A stretch of DNA of 64,000 nucleotides, taken from Clostridium omnivorum (GTDB lineage Bacteria > Bacillota > Clostridia > Clostridiales > Clostridiaceae). The stretch's first letter is position 1, and each line of letters opens with the position of its first letter. The stretch is from the NCBI RefSeq assembly GCF_026012015.1, contig NZ_BRXR01000001.1:3125501-3189500 (forward strand), in the 5' to 3' direction. The notes under the pieces were generated by a model. That model made no database searches and was not told where the DNA came from. It saw nothing but the letters and a program-made list of their open reading frames with translations. A program made the translations under genes and the position numbers. Shown here piece after piece: positions 15,508-22,358 of the stretch.

Positions 15508-15581
15508 GCGGGTGTAGCTCAATGGTAGAGTTCCAGCCTTCCAAGCTGGCTGTGAGGGTCCGATTCCCTTCACCCGCTCCA
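15508..15581 (+). tRNA. tRNA-Gly (TCC), copy 4, with altered T-loop
   Basis: Same acceptor and anticodon arms as the other TCC copies, but the T-loop reads TCCGATT instead of TTCGATT, so the nearly invariant U55 is replaced by C. D-loop AATGG replaces AACGG and the variable loop also differs. It may be a poorly functional or decaying copy. Confidence 0.88.
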
Positions 15582-15584
15582 AAA

Positions 15585-15610
15585 AAGCCCAAGACTAAAA
15601 TTTTGGGCTT
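15585..15610 (+). terminator. Stem-loop between tRNA-Gly and tRNA-Gln
   Basis: AAGCCCAA pairs with TTGGGCTT. There is no U-run after it, so processing or partial termination is as likely as full termination. Confidence 0.4.
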
Positions 15611-15622
15611 GAAATATAATAT

Positions 15623-15697
15623 TGGGATGTCGCCAAGCGGTAAGGCACCAGACTTTGACTCTGGCATTCGTAGGTTCAAATCCTGCCATCCCAGCCA
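15623..15697 (+). tRNA. tRNA-Gln (TTG), copy 3
   Basis: Like copies 1 and 2, but the acceptor stem TGGGATG / CATCCCA is fully paired. Confidence 0.95.
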
Positions 15698-15716
15698 AAT
15701 ATTTAATAGTAACTAT

Positions 15717-15793
15717 GCGCCCATAGCTCAGCTGGATAGAGTAGTGGACTTCGAATCCAATGGTCGCAGGTTCGACTCCTGTTGGGCGCACCA
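15717..15793 (+). tRNA. tRNA-Arg (TCG)
   Basis: Acceptor GCGCCCA / TGGGCGC, anticodon loop CTTCGAA, ACCA end encoded. Last gene of the array and the only copy of this isoacceptor in the window. Confidence 0.94.
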
Positions 15794-15802
15794 AAAGCGT
15801 TG

Positions 15803-15848
15803 AAATACCTAAGTTTACAAGGTTGTAAGCTTAGGTATTTTTGTTTGT
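15803..15848 (+). terminator. Terminator of the tRNA array
   Basis: A long stem (AAATACCTAAG / CTTAGGTATTT with further inner pairing TTTACAA / TTGTAAG) followed by TTGTTTGTTT. Confidence 0.9.
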
Positions 15849-15998
15849 TTCAATATTAGTTAAGGATGAAAATAAAGGGACTAAAATTTAATCGCTGCAT
15901 TACTGAGTAAAATTATGGTATCATTATTTTATAGCTTGTTAAGTTTAGAGATGCAAAATATTGCATAATCATGTAGGTGAAAATGGGGAGGGAATAAA

Positions 15999-16676
15999 AT
16001 GAAAAAAATAGGAATGATTGTGGCTGTTGAAATAGAGGCAGTATTAAATAAATTTGGAATGCCAATTCAAGAATTAAAATTTGCAGGTCACGTAGTTTAT
16101 CAATATAAGTTAGCTGAACAGGAGCTATTTGTAATTCATAGTGGAGCAGGAGAAATTGCTGCGGCTATGGCAACGCAGTTTTTAATATCACAATTTAATA
16201 TAGATTTAATTGTAAATTTTGGTGTTGTCGGTGGCTTGACACATGAAATGGCATTAGCAAGAACCTGCATTGTTGAAAGTGTTGTTCACTATGATTTTGA
16301 TACGTCAGAGGCTGATGGATCTGAGGTTGGAAGATATCTTGACTATCCTAGTGTTTATATACCCACAACAAAAGAAATTCTACATAAAGCACTTGAAATT
16401 GAACCAACATTAAGAAAAGTAGTTTGTGCTTCTGGAGATAAATTCATTGCTCAAAAAGAGAAAAAGGAAGAACTGCATAATATTTATAAGGCGGATATTT
16501 GTGAAATGGAAGCTGCAGGAATTGTACTTACTTGTAATAAAAACAAAATTCCATGTTTGTTGATAAAAACTGTATCTGATAGCATTACTGGAGGAGCAAG
16601 TGAATTTTGGAACGCTGTTAATGAATCTGCAAGAATTTGTTTAGAGATAACAAGCAAAATTCTCAACAACTTTTAA
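15999..16676 (+). CDS. 5'-methylthioadenosine/S-adenosylhomocysteine nucleosidase-like protein
   Basis: Nucleoside phosphorylase/hydrolase superfamily, MTA/SAH nucleosidase branch, expected to cleave the glycosidic bond of methylthioadenosine or S-adenosylhomocysteine in the cytosol. The general-acid motif AVEIEA (E13), HSGAGEIAAA near residue 47, FGVVGGL near 74, the substrate-binding CEMEAAG (E169, E171) and the catalytic Asp in KTVSDSI (D194) match the family. At 225 residues it is close to the E. coli enzyme. It is monocistronic. Because several residues differ from Pfs, a related purine nucleosidase or phosphorylase cannot be excluded. Confidence 0.8.
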   Translation: MKKIGMIVAVEIEAVLNKFGMPIQELKFAGHVVYQYKLAEQELFVIHSGAGEIAAAMATQFLISQFNIDLIVNFGVVGGLTHEMALARTCIVESVVHYDFDTSEADGSEVGRYLDYPSVYIPTTKEILHKALEIEPTLRKVVCASGDKFIAQKEKKEELHNIYKADICEMEAAGIVLTCNKNKIPCLLIKTVSDSITGGASEFWNAVNESARICLEITSKILNNF

Positions 16677-16804
16677 ATATCCAATTTATAAGTGAAAGTA
16701 AATAACGTATATATCATACTACTCGGCCGCCATATGTTGTATTATTAAAGTTTTATAAAGTTATTTAGAAACTTTATAATAACATACCTATTTATATGAA
16801 AATA

Positions 16805-16840
16805 CACAATGAAAGCACTGGTGATACACTAGTGATTGTG
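16805..16840 (+). other. Imperfect hairpin upstream of the small Cys/Arg-rich gene
   Basis: CACAAT and CACT pair with AGTG and ATTGTG, separated on the left by GAAAG. It lies 75 bases before the small gene at 16916. The 239-base stretch between the nucleosidase and that gene also holds an AT-rich imperfect hairpin at about 16741-16793; neither has a U-run. Confidence 0.3.
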
Positions 16841-16915
16841 CTTGTGTAACGTTTTGTCCCAGTTTTAATATACTGTACTATGGACAAGTTATATTAAATA
16901 TTGGGGGGATAATAT

Positions 16916-17086
16916 ATGTGTAGAAGTTGTAGCTGTGAAGAAAGAAGTGACCGCTGTAGTGAAAGACGTCACTGCCGTAGAAAAAGAAGAAGAAGATGCT
17001 GCCCTAAAAATGTAGTTGTTAATGGCAGAAGAAATAACAATTTTGGTATAGCTGCTATATTGGCTTTGCTTTTTTTAGGTTGTTAG
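16916..17086 (+). CDS. Small Cys/Arg-rich protein with hydrophobic tail
   Basis: A 56-residue protein with a very strong ribosome binding site (TTGGGGGGATAAT). The first half is crowded with Cys and Arg (MCRSCSCEERSDRCS, then a run of basic residues CRRKRRRRCC near 20-29), the second half ends in a hydrophobic segment NFGIAAILALLFLGC. The composition and architecture recall small spore-coat or envelope proteins and the Cys-rich genes at 38-39.5 kb. It has its own terminator. I recognise no named family; coding status rests on the ribosome binding site, the terminator and the composition. Confidence 0.7.
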   Translation: MCRSCSCEERSDRCSERRHCRRKRRRRCCPKNVVVNGRRNNNFGIAAILALLFLGC

Positions 17087-17093
17087 TACTTGG

Positions 17094-17118
17094 GCGCCCT
17101 AGAAATAGGGTGCTTTTT
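17094..17118 (+). terminator. Rho-independent terminator
   Basis: GCGCCCTA / TAGGGTGC stem with GAAA loop followed by TTTTT, eight bases after the stop of the small Cys/Arg-rich gene. Confidence 0.88.
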
Positions 17119-17169
17119 ATGCAGAATATTATAAGTATTTAAGGTTACTATAATATCTGAGGTGGTAAT

Positions 17170-17334
17170 ATGAAGTATAAGGATAAAACAATTAATAACC
17201 AAGAAAATGAAGTAGTAAAACAGTTAAATCATACCTTAGCCTATGGTATTGATGGATTAGGTATTGCTCCAGTCCCTGAAAAAAGCATAGGAAATGAAGA
17301 TATTGAAGCCGATAAAAATAATGCGAGACAGTGA
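17170..17334 (+). CDS. Small hydrophilic protein, unknown function
   Basis: A 54-residue open frame (MKYKDKTINNQENEVVKQLN...) preceded by GAGGTGG at good spacing. It is acidic-to-neutral, Asn/Lys/Glu-rich, with a Gly-Ile-Asp-Gly-Leu-Gly-Ile stretch in the middle and no membrane segment. Size and composition would suit a small spore protein, but I see no SASP signature. It is 93 bases before the metallo-beta-lactamase-fold gene and may be read with it. Confidence 0.55.
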   Translation: MKYKDKTINNQENEVVKQLNHTLAYGIDGLGIAPVPEKSIGNEDIEADKNNARQ

Positions 17335-17427
17335 CTTTTCTTTTTTTATAGATATAAAAAATTACAAATGAAATTTTCTAAGCTATAATTTAAATGAATA
17401 GATTTTATTTTAATAGGAGAGAAAATT

Positions 17428-18141
17428 ATGGGTTTGTTGAAGTTTCTTGGAAGAGGGAGCGCCTTTAATAGTAAGGAAGGGAATACAAGTGCCTTTTTAA
17501 AGAAGGATGATTATTTATTGCTTATCGATTGTGGAGAAGATATTTTTGATAGAGTAATTAAAGCTAAATTCCTAGAAGGTGTGGATAAAGTTAATGTTTT
17601 AATTACACATCTGCATCCAGATCATGTAGGGAGTCTGGGTACTTTAATATTCTATTGCTTCTATATAATGAAAATAAAGGTTAACATCTTTTATGAAGAT
17701 GTTAAAGCTTTAGAACAATTGCTATCTCTGCAAGGTGCTGACAAATCTCAATACAATTTAGATTGCTGCAGCAAAATAATTGGACTGGACAAGGTTGGTG
17801 TAGAATTTATAGAAGCCTTTAAAACGGAGCATGTACCAAACTTTAAGAGTTTTGGTTACAAATTAAATATGATTGATGGCAAAAAAATTATATATTTTGG
17901 AGATACTAATGACCTTCCTAGTAATGTAGTAGATATGCTAAAACTTGATAATAATATTGAAGTATATATAGATACATGTTTAGCAGATTATCCAAATAGC
18001 GCTCATCTATCCATGAAAAAGTTATGTGAAAAAGCACCACATGAAATAAGGGGGAATATTTACTGCATGCATTATGATTCAGAAAGCTTGATTGAAGAAA
18101 TTAGATTAAACGGATTTAACATAGTAGAAAATATAATATAG
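17428..18141 (+). CDS. MBL-fold metallohydrolase
   Basis: Metallo-beta-lactamase-fold hydrolase of the RNase Z/PhnP-like branch. The metal-binding motif HLHPDH is at residues 61-66, with GRGSAFN near residue 8 typical of this branch and further ligands near TEHVPNFKSFGY (about 132), YFGDTND (about 156) and the final MHYDSE (about 213). At 237 residues it is a single-domain enzyme. Substrate not deducible; phosphodiester or nucleotide-derived substrates are typical. AGGAGAG precedes the ATG. RNase Z itself would carry an exosite insertion, which I do not see. Confidence 0.82.
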   Translation: MGLLKFLGRGSAFNSKEGNTSAFLKKDDYLLLIDCGEDIFDRVIKAKFLEGVDKVNVLITHLHPDHVGSLGTLIFYCFYIMKIKVNIFYEDVKALEQLLSLQGADKSQYNLDCCSKIIGLDKVGVEFIEAFKTEHVPNFKSFGYKLNMIDGKKIIYFGDTNDLPSNVVDMLKLDNNIEVYIDTCLADYPNSAHLSMKKLCEKAPHEIRGNIYCMHYDSESLIEEIRLNGFNIVENII

Positions 18142-18224
18142 TAACTTGAGATAATTTGTTTATATAATGTTAAAATTGAGTTTACAAATAGTACTTAAAA
18201 TTGACATAGAAATGCCATAATTGG

Positions 18225-18330
18225 TTGTTATTATATACACATAACAATGAATTAAGTCCCCCTTAATTAATTGATTATAAGCATTAAATCAGCTGATAAG
18301 CCCCCTTAACAGCTGATTTTTACTTTTTTG
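18225..18330 (+). ncRNA. Candidate C-rich small RNA
   Basis: Three consecutive hairpins in a gene-free stretch: TTGTTAT / ATAACAA (18225-18247), ATTAAG / CTTAAT with loop TCCCC (18251-18267), and AAATCAGCTG / CAGCTGATTT (18286-18319) followed by TTACTTTTTT as terminator. The last loop again holds TAAG CCCC CTTA. Exposed CCCC loops are typical of Firmicutes sRNAs that pair with Shine-Dalgarno sequences. TTGACA at 18201 could be a -35, but I find no good -10 at proper spacing, so the promoter is uncertain. Confidence 0.4.
18286..18328 (+). terminator. Terminator hairpin with C-rich loop
   Basis: A 10-bp stem AAATCAGCTG / CAGCTGATTT followed by TTACTTTTTT. It may terminate the MBL-fold gene, the sRNA candidate, or both. 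Confidence 0.75.
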
Positions 18331-18363
18331 AGGTAAGTAGAAGCAAAAAAATAAAAAACAGGG

Positions 18364-18392
18364 TTGACATTGGGCATAAGTGAATATATAAT
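18364..18392 (+). promoter_or_regulatory. Consensus promoter of the solitary tRNA-Lys
   Basis: TTGACA, 17 bases, TATAAT: a perfect sigma-A promoter, 40 bases before the tRNA. Confidence 0.88.
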
Positions 18393-18431
18393 AGTTTATG
18401 TGCTTAGGACAAGATAGCACAAAATGAATAT

Positions 18432-18507
18432 GCGCTATTAGCTCAGTTGGTAGAGCAACTGACTCTTAATCAGTGGGTCCCGGGTTCGAATCCCTGATGG
18501 CGCACCA
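18432..18507 (+). tRNA. tRNA-Lys (CTT), copy 3, solitary
   Basis: Identical to the CTT lysine tRNA at 14936, with ACCA encoded and its own consensus promoter and terminator. Confidence 0.95.
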
Positions 18508-18543
18508 AAATCCTCTTAGTAATAAGAGGATTTTTTATTTTTT
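18507..18543 (+). terminator. Terminator of the solitary tRNA-Lys
   Basis: A 12-bp perfect stem AAAATCCTCTTA / TAAGAGGATTTT followed by TTATTTTTT, starting at the tRNA 3' end. Confidence 0.92.
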
Positions 18544-18645
18544 GTGATGGTTTTTTTCTTATCTAGAGTTAAAAGCATAAACAAACTAAAAAAGGGAAAT
18601 ATAATTTGGAAATCAATTATATGTATTAGGAGGCGTAGTACTCAT

Positions 18646-18942
18646 ATGGACAATGAAAAACAAGAATTGATGGAACAAATGAAAAAGTTTAGAGAAGAAG
18701 CTCATAAGCAGCAGCAAGAATATCAGCATCAGCTAGAAGAGTCTATTGAGAAGGTAGTTAACATATTAGATAATGTACAAAATCAAATGAAATCAAATCA
18801 AAAGCTTATAGAGATGAATGAGCTATTGGATGAGGCACAACAACAATTCATAGGAATTCCTATGGATGAAAAACATGAATTACAAAGAGGTGATGGAAAG
18901 AAAGAGGAGGAAAAGAAAGAAGAATGGTCTGAGGAAGATTAA
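18646..18942 (+). CDS. Small coiled-coil protein, unknown function
   Basis: A 98-residue, highly charged protein (MDNEKQELMEQMKKF...) with a predicted continuous coiled coil from about residue 3 to 70 and an acidic/basic tail ending KKEEEKKEEWSEED. There is no membrane segment or known domain. The ATG at 18646 is chosen over earlier starts because AGGAGG lies 12 bases upstream and the upstream residues are not protein-like. It is monocistronic with its own terminator. Confidence 0.7.
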   Translation: MDNEKQELMEQMKKFREEAHKQQQEYQHQLEESIEKVVNILDNVQNQMKSNQKLIEMNELLDEAQQQFIGIPMDEKHELQRGDGKKEEEKKEEWSEED

Positions 18943-18969
18943 CTGTGTAAAAATATTTAAGACATATAT

Positions 18970-19000
18970 AAATAGGTTGCCTTTAGACAACCTATTTTTT
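18970..19000 (+). terminator. Rho-independent terminator
   Basis: AAATAGGTTG / CAACCTATTT stem with TTT run, between convergent genes; it can serve both strands. Confidence 0.85.
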
Positions 19001-19020
19001 ATAAGCAAAAATTATAAGTA

Positions 19021-19512
19021 TTAATAATTGTTATAGTAAGGACAAGTTCTTAGATTAAGCTGCTCTATTACACCACAGCCAATTCTTCTTCCAGAAGCAC
19101 CTGCAGGCTGTGTTCTATAATCATCAGGATTTTCGTGAATAATTACAGCTTTGCCTATTATATCTTTAACCTTAAATTTATCAGTAAAAAAACTCATTCT
19201 AGCATATCCTTTGTTGGAAAATAGAACAGGAAAATCGCCGGCATGATTGCCATGGGGCTGTTTGCTTGGGTTCCAGTGACCGCCTGAGGCGCTAAAGGGA
19301 TTGCTCATATCACCCATTGTACAATTACCTATTTCATGAATATGAAAACCATGAGGACCAATAGGTGCTTTATTTTCAGAACCAGGCTTATATTCGGGAA
19401 GACCATGAACTTCAACATAAACTTCTGTTCCTCCCGGAACATCTACAAAGAGGACTTTACCATTAAGGGAAGGTGCAATTTTATCTCCCTTGATTGTAGC
19501 AGCAGCAAACAT
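19021..19512 (-). CDS. sodC: Cu/Zn superoxide dismutase family protein without signal peptide
   Basis: Cu/Zn superoxide dismutase (converts superoxide to peroxide and oxygen). The copper ligands HGFHIHE (near residue 75), the bridging and zinc histidines in SGGHWNP and HGNHAGDFP (near 95-112), the late HENPDDY (near 133) and the active-site Arg with the disulfide Cys in GASGRRIGCGVIE (near 145-157) are all present. The start at 19512 has GGAGG seven bases upstream; nothing resembling an export signal precedes the domain. The C-terminus ends in a Tyr/Asn-rich CPYYNNY tail, which could suit a spore-coat location. Location is an inference. Confidence 0.88.
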   Translation of the reverse strand: MFAAATIKGDKIAPSLNGKVLFVDVPGGTEVYVEVHGLPEYKPGSENKAPIGPHGFHIHEIGNCTMGDMSNPFSASGGHWNPSKQPHGNHAGDFPVLFSNKGYARMSFFTDKFKVKDIIGKAVIIHENPDDYRTQPAGASGRRIGCGVIEQLNLRTCPYYNNY

Positions 19513-19729
19513 AAAAAACCTCCATCTAATTTGCTTCATTAATAAAATATGATATCATTATAAATTTGTGAATATTGTTTTCCATAAATATATAGAAATT
19601 GTATAGTGTTAAAATACGCAAATTGGAATATAATGAAATAATAACAAAGAACTACAAAGCTGAAGTTCATAAAACTCATTTATAGAATGATTGCTAATTT
19701 TAAATATATAGATACAGGAGGGGAGTTAA

Positions 19730-20758
19730 ATTAAAAGGTTTCTAAAAATTATTAAAGAAATTAGTATATTTATTATTATTCAAATATTAGTATTTTGTAC
19801 CTTTGGAGTGTGGTCTATATTCTATGGGCCATTCACTAATGTTAAAACAATGATTGTTACATCTGCTATGACTACTATGCGTCATCAGTATATAGCAAAA
19901 GCTTTTCTTAGTGAAAAAGAAATAAATGAAATTATGGATAAAAATAAGGTTGATACTACTGATAAATACTCAGACGAGAAGGCTATAGAAGTGGCTAAAT
20001 ATAATGATAGTGAAGCTTTTAAGAATGGGGATATTCAGTATAATGACAATAAGGGTGTTCCAAAAGAAAAGGATAATATTGAAATGGTAGACATAAGTAA
20101 TGGAAAATATAAAGGTTATTTACTAATAGTGAGTAATCCAGATAGAGTTTCCGTAGCTACAACAAAAAAAGTGGGGAACTATGGCATGAAGCTTGAAGAT
20201 ATTGTAAAGGAATATGATGCCGTTGGAGGAATAAATGCAGGTGGATTTGCAGATGAAAATGGAAAGGGCAATGGAGGTACACCAATTGGACTTTTAATAG
20301 AAGATGGACAAGTAATTTACGGTAACGAAAAGGATCGGTATGATATTGTAGGGTTAAATGAAGACTCAGTGTTGGTGTTAGGATCTTATACGTTAAAGGA
20401 ATTGAAGGCTAAAAAGATTAGAGATGCAGTAACTTTTTCACCATTCTTAGTAGTTAATGGACAGCCTACTATTAAACAAGGTAATGGAGGCTGGGGTATA
20501 GCACCAAGAACAGCAATAGGACAGCGAAAGGATGGAACTATACTAATGCTAGTAATCGATGGCAGACAGGTTTCAAGCATTGGAGCTACACTTAAAGAGG
20601 TCCAAGATATCATGCTTCAATATGATGCCTATAATGCAGCAAATTTAGATGGTGGAGCGTCAACTACAATGATTTATGAAAATAAGACTATCAATCATCC
20701 CTGCAGCCAATATGGACCAAGATATCTACCATCAGCTTTTATTATTAAAAAGAACTAA
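19730..20758 (+). CDS. Membrane-anchored phosphodiester glycosidase-family (NAGPA domain) protein, apparent ATT start
   Basis: NAGPA-type domain (phosphodiester glycosidase/exopolysaccharide family), with GGINAGGFADENG near residue 170, APRTAIGQRKDGTI near 260 and NLDGGASTTM near 310. The reading frame stays open upstream of the first GTG (19808) and encodes a transmembrane helix (ISIFIIIQILVFCTF) matching the anchor of its paralogue at 46482. No ATG, GTG or TTG occurs in that stretch, but AGGAGGGG sits eight bases before an in-frame ATT at 19730, which I take as the start (342 residues). A GTG start at 19808 would remove the anchor and lacks a spaced site. A sequencing error is the alternative. 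Confidence 0.75.
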   Translation: MKRFLKIIKEISIFIIIQILVFCTFGVWSIFYGPFTNVKTMIVTSAMTTMRHQYIAKAFLSEKEINEIMDKNKVDTTDKYSDEKAIEVAKYNDSEAFKNGDIQYNDNKGVPKEKDNIEMVDISNGKYKGYLLIVSNPDRVSVATTKKVGNYGMKLEDIVKEYDAVGGINAGGFADENGKGNGGTPIGLLIEDGQVIYGNEKDRYDIVGLNEDSVLVLGSYTLKELKAKKIRDAVTFSPFLVVNGQPTIKQGNGGWGIAPRTAIGQRKDGTILMLVIDGRQVSSIGATLKEVQDIMLQYDAYNAANLDGGASTTMIYENKTINHPCSQYGPRYLPSAFIIKKN

Positions 20759-20801
20759 GCTAAGATATAAGAAATAAAAGGATGTATTTTTTTATAATAT
20801 A

Positions 20802-20830
20802 TTGACTATTGGATTTTAGTATGTTATTAT
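20802..20830 (+). promoter_or_regulatory. Promoter of the pyr operon
   Basis: TTGACT, 17 bases, TATTAT, about 20 bases before the first PyrR-type loop. Confidence 0.8.
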
Positions 20831-20842
20831 ACTTGAAAAGAA

Positions 20843-20940
20843 ACCTTTAAGCTTGGTCCTGTGAGACCATGAAGGCATGTTATATACAGTTATTAGCTTA
20901 CTACGCTATAATTACGCCTTCCTTAAAGGAAGGCTTTTAT
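20843..20940 (+). promoter_or_regulatory. PyrR-dependent attenuator of the pyr operon
   Basis: A hairpin with the PyrR-recognition loop (TGGTCCTGTGAGACCA at about 20854-20869, flanked by CCTT / AAGG pairing) is followed by a terminator GCCTTCC / GGAAGGC with TTTTATT at 20916-20940. In the established mechanism, UMP- or UTP-bound PyrR stabilises the first hairpin so that the terminator can form. No pyrR gene is in the window. Confidence 0.85.
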
Positions 20941-20955
20941 TATGCCCTTTAAATT

Positions 20956-20976
20956 TAGCCCAGTGAGGTTAAGAAG
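20956..20976 (+). promoter_or_regulatory. Second PyrR-type loop overlapping the pyrB translation start region
   Basis: TTAGCCCAGTGAGGTTAA matches the PyrR loop pattern (CCCAGTGAGG within a short stem) and ends just before AAGGAGG of pyrB. PyrR bound here would be placed to block ribosomes, giving a second layer of control. Confidence 0.65.
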
Positions 20977-20987
20977 GAGGAATTACA

Positions 20988-21911
20988 ATGTTAAAAGGAA
21001 GACATTTAATCGACCCAATGGATTTTACACTAGAGGAACTTAATGAGGTTTTTAACTTAGCAGATCAAATTATTGCATGCCCAGAGGAATTTGCCCATAC
21101 TTGTGAGGGTAAGATTCTAGCAACTCTTTTCTATGAACCAAGCACAAGAACTAGATTCAGCTTTGAAGCAGCTATGTTAAGACTTGGAGGAAAGGTATTA
21201 GGATTTTCAGAACCTAATTCTAGTTCAGCTGCTAAAGGCGAAAGTGTGGCTGATACAATAAGAACCGTTGCATGCTATGCAGATATAGCTGTAATGAGAC
21301 ATCCTAAGGAAGGAGCTCCAAAGGTAGCTTCTATGTATTCTGATATGCCTGTAATCAATGCAGGTGATGGAGGACATCAGCACCCAACTCAAACATTAAC
21401 AGATTTATTAACTATCAAAACTGTAAAGAAAAGTCTATCAAATCAAACTATTGGCCTATGCGGAGACTTGAAATTCGGAAGAACAGTTCACTCCTTGATT
21501 AAGGCATTATCAAGATATGAAAACAACAAATTTGTACTAATCTCACCTAATGAATTAAAAATTCCAGATTATATAAGAAGAGAAATATTACAAAAGAATA
21601 ATATAGAGTTTGTTGAAGTGGAACGAATGGAAGAAGTTATCGATAAGCTAGATATACTATATATGACTAGAGTCCAAAGGGAAAGATTCTTTAATGAAGA
21701 AGACTACATAAGACTTAAAGATAGTTATATATTAGATGGCGAAAAAATGAAGCTGGCAAAAGATGATATGATAGTACTTCACCCTCTACCTAGAGTAAAT
21801 GAAATAAGCTATGAAGTAGACCTAGATCCTAGAGCATGTTATTTTAGACAGGCTAAATATGGGATGTTTGTAAGAATGGCATTAATAGCAAAATTACTAG
21901 GTGTTAAATAG
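20988..21911 (+). CDS. pyrB: Aspartate carbamoyltransferase catalytic subunit
   Basis: Condenses carbamoyl phosphate and aspartate to carbamoyl-aspartate, the committed pyrimidine step. The carbamoyl-phosphate motif [13 protein letters not shown] (near residue 51), the catalytic-loop SSAAKGES (near 78), [15 protein letters not shown] (near 128) and the aspartate-binding [10 protein letters not shown] (near 265) are present. At 307 residues it is full length. AAGGAGGAATTACA precedes the ATG. First gene of pyrBICFKDE; the immediately following pyrI indicates a holoenzyme with regulatory subunits. Confidence 0.98.
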   Translation: MLKGRHLIDPMDFTLEELNEVFNLADQIIACPEEFAHTCEGKILATLFYEPSTRTRFSFEAAMLRLGGKVLGFSEPNSSSAAKGESVADTIRTVACYADIAVMRHPKEGAPKVASMYSDMPVINAGDGGHQHPTQTLTDLLTIKTVKKSLSNQTIGLCGDLKFGRTVHSLIKALSRYENNKFVLISPNELKIPDYIRREILQKNNIEFVEVERMEEVIDKLDILYMTRVQRERFFNEEDYIRLKDSYILDGEKMKLAKDDMIVLHPLPRVNEISYEVDLDPRACYFRQAKYGMFVRMALIAKLLGVK

Positions 21912-21924
21912 AGGAGGGGTTAGG

Positions 21925-22356
21925 ATGCTTACAATAAATAGTATTAAAAATGGTTTGGTTATAGATCATATAAAGGCTGGACATGGTGCTAAAATATTTA
22001 ATTATCTAGGGCTTGATAAAGCAGATTTTAGAGTTGCTCTTATAATGAATGTTGAAAGTTCAAAACTTGGTAGAAAAGATATTATCAAAATTGAAAATGT
22101 TATGGATTTGGATTACACAATACTAGGACTTTTAGATCCTAATATAACAATAGATGTGATTGAGAACGAAATATTAAAAGAGAAGATAAAGTTAGAGCTT
22201 CCAAAGAGAGTAGAAAATATATTTAAATGCAAAAATCCAAGGTGTATTACTTCAATAGAGAGTCATATTCAGAACAATTTTTATCTTGTAGATGCTAAGA
22301 AGGGCGAGTATAGATGTGAATATTGTGATGAGGCTCATACAGCATTGGAGGTGTAG
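21925..22356 (+). CDS. pyrI: Aspartate carbamoyltransferase regulatory subunit
   Basis: Zinc-containing regulatory chain that lets nucleotides control the catalytic subunit. N-terminal allosteric domain starts [21 protein letters not shown]; the C-terminal zinc domain has the four Cys pattern CKNPRC...CEYC (about residues 103-137). Length 143 residues, slightly shorter than E. coli. The ATG at 21925 is preferred because GAGGAGGGG precedes it; an earlier start would overlap pyrB. The pyrI-carrying arrangement is typical of Clostridium and unlike Bacillus. Confidence 0.96.
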   Translation: MLTINSIKNGLVIDHIKAGHGAKIFNYLGLDKADFRVALIMNVESSKLGRKDIIKIENVMDLDYTILGLLDPNITIDVIENEILKEKIKLELPKRVENIFKCKNPRCITSIESHIQNNFYLVDAKKGEYRCEYCDEAHTALEV

Positions 22357-22358
22357 TT

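Noticed and set aside
13500-15803. Open frames of 64-114 codons on both strands in the tRNA array
   Set aside because: They read through tRNA genes in all frames and repeat with them; they are not proteins.
16720-16735. GC-rich patch CTCGGCCGCCATATG that looks like joined cloning sites
   Set aside because: Flanking DNA is ordinary chromosomal sequence on both sides and no vector sequence follows.
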